DNA of 64,000 nt from JBGAJN01 sp044224905 (GTDB lineage Bacteria > Verrucomicrobiota > Verrucomicrobiia > Limisphaerales > JBGAJN01), in the NCBI GenBank assembly GCA_044224905.1, contig JBGAJN010000003.1, positions 1 through 64,000 of the forward strand. Reading direction: 5' to 3'. The notes under the pieces were generated by a model that was not told the origin of the DNA, made no database searches, and saw only the letters and a program-made list of their open reading frames with translations. Below are positions 58,299 to 64,000 of the stretch, in pieces; positions within the stretch are counted from its first letter, which is position 1, and the number at the start of each line of letters is the position of its first letter. The translations under genes were made by a program, and so were the position numbers.

Positions 58299-59696
58299 CT
58301 ACCTCCGCAGCGCCGCGACGATCGCGTCCTTCATCGCGGCCTCCGCGCCGGGATTGACCCAGCACCAATCTCCGAGATTGGAATCCTTTTCTGCCCACGC
58401 TTTCTCGATGGGGATGTAACCAGGCGCGCACTCACCGTAACCGGCGACGAGTACGAACGATTCGGGGCGCACCCATTGCGCGAAGAGTTGGTATTCAACA
58501 TAGCTCTCTGCGGGCAGGAGGAGGATATGCGCGACGCCGAGGTCGATAATGGGTACGTCGATGGCGCTGCCAGCGTCGGCGCGCTCGCGCCAGCTCAGGT
58601 TCATCGCAGCGAGGCATTTCTTAAACGAGGTGAACGGCGTCGCGGACTTTTCCTTCAGGATCTTGAGCGAGTCGGCGAAAGTGAATCCGGGCGCGTTGCG
58701 CGGTGCGAGGTGGAGTTTGGAAGCCCGACAGTTGATCGAGCGCAGTGGATGTTTCTCGGTGTTCTTTTGCGATGTGGCCATCGCGTCGTAGATGTGTCGG
58801 GTCAGCGCGGTGCGGCTTGCGGGCGAACCGTCGTTGAATTTTCCCGCGGTCACGTTGCCGGCACAACCGGAGGAATAAATTTGGAAACAACCCGGGTCAT
58901 CTTGCTGCCGGCGATTGCGCGCAAGGCCGACGAAATCGCACGACACCATGCCTTGTCCGTAGCTGCTCATCGGATGCGTCGCATATCCGTGCAGGGCACA
59001 AACTGCACGGTCGCCGCTCCAGAAGCTGATCGTCTTGAGAAAAGGATCAATCGTTCCCTCGGGCGCAGCTTGGGTTTCCGGCGATGTCGCGCGACTCATT
59101 CGCCCATAGGAAATACCGCCTGCGCTGGGAATGAAACGGCGATTCGAAGCCACGCCGTCCACGCGCGCTTCGCCGGTGCCGATGTGGGTGATCGGTTGGG
59201 CGCTGGATAAGCCTTTGCGCACCGCTTTCGCCACGCGTTGCACCGCGGTTTCGTGAAAGGCGAGATCCGTGATGTTCACACCGGGCGAATGCTCGTCGAG
59301 CAACTGTTGCGCGCGCAGATCGGCGACCGGTGCATCGTGCGCGTGCGTGCTGGTGACGAGGACTCGGTCGGGCCTCGTGCCGGCGGCTTCGGCGAGCACA
59401 GTCCGCCAGCGGTCGAAGGCGTCGTTACGAATCTCACACCAATCGACGGAGACGAAGACAACGGGCCGTTCCCCGCCGATCAGAACGAAGCCGCGGGCGA
59501 GCAGGGGATCTACGATCTTCGCGGCGGGTTTGATGCCGCCGCCCATCAGCGCGTGGCCGATCGGCACGGTGACATCAGCGGAAAAGGTCGAGAGGCGGAA
59601 TCGGGCGGAAGCGCTTTGTTGTCCGAAAGTCGTTCCCGCAGCGAAGGCGGCAGAGGTCTGGAGAAACCGGCGGCGGTTGAGCGTTCTCGTTCTCAT
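58299..59696 (-). CDS. neutral/alkaline ceramidase-like exported enzyme (465 aa)
   Basis: The start at 59696 yields a Tat signal (L-N-R-R-R-F-L-Q-T-S). The core F-S-A-D-V-T-V-P-I-G-H-A-L-M-G-G-G, V-F-V-S-V-D-W-C-E-I, V-L-V-T-S-T-H-A-H-D-A-P and C-A-L-H-G-Y-A-T-H-P-M (metal ligands, near 235-245) match neutral ceramidase N-terminal domains, which hydrolyse N-acyl amide bonds. It is shorter than full ceramidases and lacks the C-terminal domain; a related amidase function is possible. It lies 22 bp after fhs on the same strand. Confidence 0.82.
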   Translation of the reverse strand: MRTRTLNRRRFLQTSAAFAAGTTFGQQSASARFRLSTFSADVTVPIGHALMGGGIKPAAKIVDPLLARGFVLIGGERPVVFVSVDWCEIRNDAFDRWRTVLAEAAGTRPDRVLVTSTHAHDAPVADLRAQQLLDEHSPGVNITDLAFHETAVQRVAKAVRKGLSSAQPITHIGTGEARVDGVASNRRFIPSAGGISYGRMSRATSPETQAAPEGTIDPFLKTISFWSGDRAVCALHGYATHPMSSYGQGMVSCDFVGLARNRRQQDDPGCFQIYSSGCAGNVTAGKFNDGSPASRTALTRHIYDAMATSQKNTEKHPLRSINCRASKLHLAPRNAPGFTFADSLKILKEKSATPFTSFKKCLAAMNLSWRERADAGSAIDVPIIDLGVAHILLLPAESYVEYQLFAQWVRPESFVLVAGYGECAPGYIPIEKAWAEKDSNLGDWCWVNPGAEAAMKDAIVAALRR

Positions 59697-59718
59697 CGCG
59701 GTTTCCGATTCGCTTCCA

Positions 59719-61347
59719 TCAATCGATCCCGATGATGTTGCCCTGGTCGTCCACGTCCAGCTTCGTAGCTTGCGGCACCTTCGGCAGGCCGGGCATGAGC
59801 AACATATTTCCCGCGACGGCGACGACGAAGCCCGCCCCGGCGGAGAGATTCGCATCGGTCACTTTCAACGTCCAATCGCGGGGCGCGCCGGCGAGTTTGG
59901 GATTGTCGGAGAGCGAGTATTGCGTTTTGGCCATGCAGACCGGGTAATGGCCGAAACCCAGTTGAGTGAATTGTTCCAATCGCATCCGCGCCTTCGGTTC
60001 GAAAGTAACGTCGGCCGCGCCGTAAATCTCCCGGGCGATGGTGAGAATCTTTTCCGGCAACGAGAGCTTGGCGGGATAAAGCGATACGATGCTTTCCGGT
60101 TTCGTGGCCGCAGCGAGTGTAGTGACCTTCTCGGCGAGCTCGAGTCCGCCGGCTCCGCCTTGGCTGAACACGTTCACCACGGCGCTATCGAGTTGATTGG
60201 CGGCGCAGAAATCAGTGATCACCTTGATCTCTTCGGGAGTGTCGGCGGCAAAACGATTGATCGCCACGACGAGCGGCACGTTAAACTTACGGAGGTTCTC
60301 CGCGTGCTTGGCGAGATTGCAGACGCCGCGTTGCACCGCGGCGACGCCCGTCGAGCCGTCGAGTTTGGTGCCGTGCTCGGCGAGCGCGCGAGCGGTCGCG
60401 ATCAAAACCGCGGCGGAAGGTTTGATGCCGGAGCTGGGCATGACGATGTCGAAAAATTTTTCCGCACCCAAATCGGCGCCGAAGCCGGCTTCGTTGACGA
60501 CAAAGTCCGCGAGGCGCAGCGCCATCGTTTGCGCGATCACGCTGCTGGTGCCGTGGGCAATGTTGGCGAACGGTCCCGTGTGAACGATTGCGGGCGTGCC
60601 TTCGATAGTCTGGACGAGATTCGGCATCACCGCGTCGTTGAGCAACACCATCAACGCGCCGGTCACGTTGAGTTCGCGGGCCCGCACGGGTCGCCCACTG
60701 GTGTCGAAGCCAATCACGATTTCCTCCAGACGTTTTCGCAGATCGGCGCGGGAGCGGCTCAGCGCCAGGATCGCCATGATCTCGGAAGCGGCGGTGATGA
60801 CGAACCCGGACTCGCGCTCGACACCGTTGGCCTTGCCGCCGAGCCCGACTGTGATGCGACGCAATGCGCGATCGTTCATGTCGACCGCGCGGGGCCAGAA
60901 CAGATTCGCCACGTCGAGGCGCAGTTCATTTCCGTGGTGGAGATGGGAATCCATCGCGGCGGCGAGCAGGTTGTGCGCGGCGGTGATCGCGGGGAAATCG
61001 CCGGTGAAATGGAGATTGATGTTCTGGCTGGGAACGAGCTTCGCGCGACCCGAGCCGGTGGCGCCGCCCTTGGCGCCGAATAACGGACCGAGCGACGGTT
61101 CCCGCGACGTGATGACGACTTTCTTCCCCAACTTATCAATGGCCTGAGCAAGGCCGATTGAGACGACGGTCTTGCCTTCGCCGTGACTGGTGGGGTTGAT
61201 CGCGGTGACGAGGATCAACTTCCCGGGCGGTCGCGACGTGGGCGCGTTGAAGAGGTCGAGCTTGAGCTTGGCCGTGTGTTGGCCGTAAGGGACGAGGTGT
61301 TCGTTGGCGACTCCGAGTTTATCGGCGATGGCTTGGATGGGTAACAT
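59719..61347 (-). CDS. fhs: formate-tetrahydrofolate ligase (542 aa)
   Basis: Fhs forms 10-formyl-tetrahydrofolate from formate, THF and ATP. The P-loop reads T-S-H-G-E-G-K-T near 53-60, where most family members have T-P-A-G-E-G-K-T-T. Other family blocks are intact: L-G-P-L-F-G-A-K-G-G-A-T-G-S-G, N-L-H-F-T-G-D-F-P-A-I-T-A-A-H-N, and V-V-A-I-N-R-F-A-A-D-T. Length is close to the usual 555. The first ATG is at 61347; the neighbours are a ceramidase-like gene downstream and a hydrolase upstream. Confidence 0.94.
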   Translation of the reverse strand: MLPIQAIADKLGVANEHLVPYGQHTAKLKLDLFNAPTSRPPGKLILVTAINPTSHGEGKTVVSIGLAQAIDKLGKKVVITSREPSLGPLFGAKGGATGSGRAKLVPSQNINLHFTGDFPAITAAHNLLAAAMDSHLHHGNELRLDVANLFWPRAVDMNDRALRRITVGLGGKANGVERESGFVITAASEIMAILALSRSRADLRKRLEEIVIGFDTSGRPVRARELNVTGALMVLLNDAVMPNLVQTIEGTPAIVHTGPFANIAHGTSSVIAQTMALRLADFVVNEAGFGADLGAEKFFDIVMPSSGIKPSAAVLIATARALAEHGTKLDGSTGVAAVQRGVCNLAKHAENLRKFNVPLVVAINRFAADTPEEIKVITDFCAANQLDSAVVNVFSQGGAGGLELAEKVTTLAAATKPESIVSLYPAKLSLPEKILTIAREIYGAADVTFEPKARMRLEQFTQLGFGHYPVCMAKTQYSLSDNPKLAGAPRDWTLKVTDANLSAGAGFVVAVAGNMLLMPGLPKVPQATKLDVDDQGNIIGID

Positions 61348-61426
61348 GTCGGCTTCGTTAAATTCTCCGGCCCCGGCGCGGGACGCGGCGCCGGTTGGTT
61401 AACGCTTCGTGCCGACGTTGTCCAGA

Positions 61427-63085
61427 TTACTTCCGCACCACGGGCGCGATAATGTGCGACGCCTCGTCCCGCTGATGGAAGATCGTGTTGATCGCCGTGA
61501 CAGCATTGGACGGGAAATCGACCGTGAGCGGTTCGCCAGTCTGCGGGTTCGGTTCAATGAACGGCGCGCCCGTGCTAGCGACGGTGACGCGAATGCGATG
61601 GCCGCGATTGAAAATCTGGCTCAGCGAACCGATATCGAAGCCCACGCGATAGACTTTGCCCGGCACCATCAATGTTTCCTTGTCCCAGCCGTTGCGATAC
61701 CGCGCGCGGCGGACGTAATCCACGATCAGGATGCTGCGCCCGTCGGGATAGACATCGGTGATGCGCACGATGAAATCGGTGTCCTTGGCGGATGACGCGA
61801 CGTAGAGCTCGGCGCGCACTTTGCCGGTCCACTCGACGGGCTCGGTCAACGGCGGCGTGGTGAAGGTGCGGACTTCCTTTTGCTCCTCGAACTTCCGTGC
61901 GTCGCGGGCGCCGGGGAAACTCGTGCCGGGAATTTCCATCGGATGAAAAGGATCGCTGAGGTAACTCGTGGAGGAGTTTGGCTCGCGCGGCTTTTGCTGG
62001 TTCAGTTTTCCGTCCGCGTGCAGGTAGTAGGAAGTTTCCTTCGCCTTCACGGGCCAATCCTTCGCGGTGCGCCATTCGTTGCCCGGCGCGCCGGGTTCGC
62101 CGAGAGCGCCCATGACGTAGTAGCGAACCGTAGGTTCCTTCTCGACGCCGTTGTCGACGCCTTTGAGAAAGTGATCGAACCAGCGCACCATGTGGGCTTG
62201 CGTGTCGAACTTGGCGTTCTCCGGATAAAGCATCTCGCCGATCTTGTTCGATTTCGGCAAACCGCCATGGAGCCACGGGCCGATGAGGAGTTGTTGCTGA
62301 CCGCGCGAATTTGGTCCGCCCTTGTGCTGACGACCGATGAAGCTCTGGATGCTGCCGACCGACATGAAGTCATACCAACTCCCGATGGTGAAGCAGGGGA
62401 CGTTCATCTCGCGGAAATGCAGCGAGCAATCTTCGTCGCGCCAGTAGTCGTCGTAGGTGGGATGACTCATCCACTCGGCTAGGAGCGCGCGGTTGTCGGC
62501 CGGGTTGCGCGCGACGTCGTCCATCTTCTTGAAGCGCTCCGGGCGTGTGATGCCGCCGATGCGATAGCCTTCCTGAAACAAACTCAGTCCGGTGTCGGTC
62601 ATGTATTGGCAGACCAGATGCGGCGGGTGCGCGACGGCGAGAAAGTTCTGCGCGAAGCCGCCTTGTGATCCGCCGAACGTGCCGACTTTTCCCGTGCTCC
62701 AGGATTGCTTGGCGAACCACTCGCAAAGATCGTAGCCGTCCTGCAGTTCGCCCCACGCGAGCGCGCGGTAACCGCGCCAGACGCCTTCGGACAACTGCGC
62801 GCCGCGGAAGCTCACGCGGGCTGCGACGTAGCCGTTCTTGGCGAGCGCGGCGAGTTCCTTGCGCGAACTGGTTCCCGTGATCACGACATAGCGTTGCTCG
62901 AAAATGACCGGCCACGGTCCTTTGCCCTCGGGAAAGTAAACGTAAGCCGAAAGGCGCACCCCATCGCGCATCGGAATCATGAGGTGTTCCTCGCGCACAC
63001 CGCCAAGATCGAGCGGCGGCAACTCAGCCGCGACCGCGACGAAAAGGTTCGAACAGAAGACCGCGAAGGCGACGAAGGATTTCAT
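61427..63085 (-). CDS. CocE/NonD-type (S15) hydrolase, exported (552 aa)
   Basis: A signal peptide (about 20 residues) precedes an alpha/beta hydrolase of the X-Pro dipeptidyl-peptidase/CocE group. The nucleophile elbow is G-T-F-G-G-S-Q-G-G near 137-145, M-R-D-G-V-R-L near 39-45 is the family start motif, and the C-terminal jelly-roll begins about residue 400 (T-T-P-P-L-T-E-P-V-E-W-T-G). It could be a peptidase or acyl-ester hydrolase. It lies 79 bp upstream of fhs. Confidence 0.88.
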   Translation of the reverse strand: MKSFVAFAVFCSNLFVAVAAELPPLDLGGVREEHLMIPMRDGVRLSAYVYFPEGKGPWPVIFEQRYVVITGTSSRKELAALAKNGYVAARVSFRGAQLSEGVWRGYRALAWGELQDGYDLCEWFAKQSWSTGKVGTFGGSQGGFAQNFLAVAHPPHLVCQYMTDTGLSLFQEGYRIGGITRPERFKKMDDVARNPADNRALLAEWMSHPTYDDYWRDEDCSLHFREMNVPCFTIGSWYDFMSVGSIQSFIGRQHKGGPNSRGQQQLLIGPWLHGGLPKSNKIGEMLYPENAKFDTQAHMVRWFDHFLKGVDNGVEKEPTVRYYVMGALGEPGAPGNEWRTAKDWPVKAKETSYYLHADGKLNQQKPREPNSSTSYLSDPFHPMEIPGTSFPGARDARKFEEQKEVRTFTTPPLTEPVEWTGKVRAELYVASSAKDTDFIVRITDVYPDGRSILIVDYVRRARYRNGWDKETLMVPGKVYRVGFDIGSLSQIFNRGHRIRVTVASTGAPFIEPNPQTGEPLTVDFPSNAVTAINTIFHQRDEASHIIAPVVRK

Positions 63086-63195
63086 AGATGCAAGGCGTGT
63101 GAGTTGAAGAGCAGTTCAACGTGCTTCCGGCGGCTGATCGGAAGCTTCGATTTAAACTTTGTTCGCTGGCCTAAGATTACCGTTGGAAAAAGAAC

Positions 63196-63216
63196 TGCCG
63201 GCAAGATGCCGGCAGC
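63196..63216. repeat. CTGCCGGC palindromic element
   Basis: CTGCCGGC and GCCGGCAG arms around AAGAT. The identical 8-bp stem, with loop ACAAT, forms the glgC terminator at 38596-38616, but no T-run follows here. Looks like a REP-type dispersed palindrome. Confidence 0.6.
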
Positions 63217-63249
63217 ACGTGGTTAATAATTGCTGAGGGCGATCGCTAT

Positions 63250-63855
63250 TTATTTTTTCTTGGGAGCGGCTTTCGCGACGACGGCACCTTCGCGGACGAA
63301 CGACACTTTCAAGCCGAGACCTTTCGGCGCGGGATCACCGATCGGATGACCGAAGCGGCCGCCGTTCCAGCCCTGCGGACCTTCCTTCTTCGCGTCCACC
63401 TTCAACGGCAGAAAGCTCATTTCAAATTCGCCCTTCTCCTTGTTCGTCGCCTTCACCTTCACGAAGTCCTTTGACTTGGCGAACACGCCTTCGACCTTCG
63501 CCGCGTTGTCGCCCTTCGCGTAGTCGGCAACTTTGAGCTTCATCGTGGCGGCGTATTTTTCGCCGTGAGCGGGCGTGGCGTCGGCGATCGCCTGCGCGAT
63601 CTGCTGGAAGCTGTCCTTGTGCGAATCAAACGAAACGTTCACGTAACCGCTGCCGGCGGTAAGACCTTGGACCTTGGTGACGCTTTTCACTTTCTGAATC
63701 GATTCGGTGATGTTGCCGACGCAGGTCTCGCATTGGACTCCGGCGACGAAAAACGTCTGCGTGGTCGGATGCGGCTCGGGCGCTTTCTTTTCCGCCGCCG
63801 AAACGGTGAAGCTGAGGACGCTGAGTGACAGGAGGGCGATGAGGGATTTTTTCAT
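63250..63855 (-). CDS. exported protein with heavy-metal-associated domain (201 aa)
   Basis: A signal peptide (residues 1-20) is followed by an HMA-like fold: F-F-V-A-G-V-Q-C-E-T-C-V-G-N-I near 35-49 gives a C-x-x-C metal site, then V-x-x-V-x-G-L and S-H-K-D-S-F-Q-Q-I-A-Q-A-I. The rest (about residues 100-201) is Lys-rich and unassigned. Possible role: periplasmic copper or other metal handling. It is the last complete gene in the window. Confidence 0.82.
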   Translation of the reverse strand: MKKSLIALLSLSVLSFTVSAAEKKAPEPHPTTQTFFVAGVQCETCVGNITESIQKVKSVTKVQGLTAGSGYVNVSFDSHKDSFQQIAQAIADATPAHGEKYAATMKLKVADYAKGDNAAKVEGVFAKSKDFVKVKATNKEKGEFEMSFLPLKVDAKKEGPQGWNGGRFGHPIGDPAPKGLGLKVSFVREGAVVAKAAPKKK

Positions 63856-63927
63856 GGGGTTTTCAGTATGGTTCTCTGACTGCGTTCGACCGGAGAAAAT
63901 TCAGCCAGCCACCGGTTGCGCGAGACC

Positions 63928-64000
63928 TCACGGCTTGCGTTGAAACACGCGCACGTAATCGATCAGCAACTGCTGCGGGAAAACCGTCTGCACGTCGGGC
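63928..64000 (-). CDS. C-terminus of a GH16-like enzyme (partial)
   Basis: Only the last 23 codons are in the window: P-D-V-Q-T-V-F-P-Q-Q-L-L-I-D-Y-V-R-V-F-Q-R-K-P then TGA. The P-Q-x-L-L-I-D-Y-V-R-V ending is typical of glycoside hydrolase family 16 (laminarinase-like) enzymes. The gene runs off the right edge, so the assignment rests on this tail alone. Confidence 0.6.
   Translation of the reverse strand, partial: PDVQTVFPQQLLIDYVRVFQRKP

Overview
The window looks like chromosome of a Verrucomicrobiota-type bacterium. This is inferred from the secreted cytochrome/DUF1501/DUF1549-DUF1553/DUF1592 families, Tat-exported enzymes, a tricorn-type protease and a short exported family typical of that phylum. 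No rRNA or other marker gene is present to prove it.

Region 1 (1-10,100, minus strand) is the most unusual part. It holds about 30 tRNA or tRNA-like genes with anticodons for 19 amino acids (only Ala not found). Interspersed are two RtcB RNA ligases (3772-2246 and 8698-7568), a Ro60/TROVE protein (6300-4612), an uncharacterised ClpP-like protein (4508-3855), a BLUF blue-light sensor (1418-990), a possible 51-aa peptide and five Ro60-type Y RNAs (6987-6362) just upstream of the Ro60 gene. Nearly every array tRNA has G55 in place of the universal U/psi55, and most lack the D-loop GG. Instead the D-loop usually carries GC or GU, which could pair antiparallel with G55-C56. Six have C33 instead of U33, several have short or missing D-arms, and A.C mismatches recur in stems. 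The Y RNAs, in contrast, carry canonical T-loops, and two of them carry T-arm, acceptor and D-arm in permuted order, as in the tRNA-mimicking YrlA RNAs. Together this reads as a tRNA damage, repair and quality-control locus with its own structurally altered tRNA set.

Region 2 (10,799-35,259) appears to be a Tn7-like element lacking recognisable transposition genes. Both ends start TGTA and carry three ~19-bp repeats each (spaced on the left, tandem on the right). The right end lies 23 bp past the glmS stop codon, the classic attTn7 position, and the flanking 5-mers differ at one base. Cargo: a HigBA toxin-antitoxin pair with an operator; a translationally coupled operon (ROK kinase, SIS protein, APC permease, GH38-like mannosidase, heparinase-like lyase, a frameshifted exported protein, a Cas4-like/DUF2779 nuclease) behind a LacI-type palindrome; and two blocks of secreted planctomycete/verrucomicrobial families (DUF1552 + DUF1592 + paralogous 440-aa proteins; DUF1501 + DUF1549/DUF1553). 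An IS remnant lies between the blocks.

Region 3 (35,283-64,000) is ordinary chromosome: glmS and divergent glgC, an M28 peptidase with PDZ, FKBP isomerase, GNAT, a DUF3445 protein, a large DUF6421-like protein, ppnP, several exported proteins around a 21-bp tandem repeat, a TPMT-like methyltransferase, a phosphoesterase, a cNMP-binding protein, a sugar-binding protein, tricorn protease, a ceramidase-like enzyme, fhs, an S15-type hydrolase, an HMA-domain protein and the C-terminus of a GH16-like enzyme.
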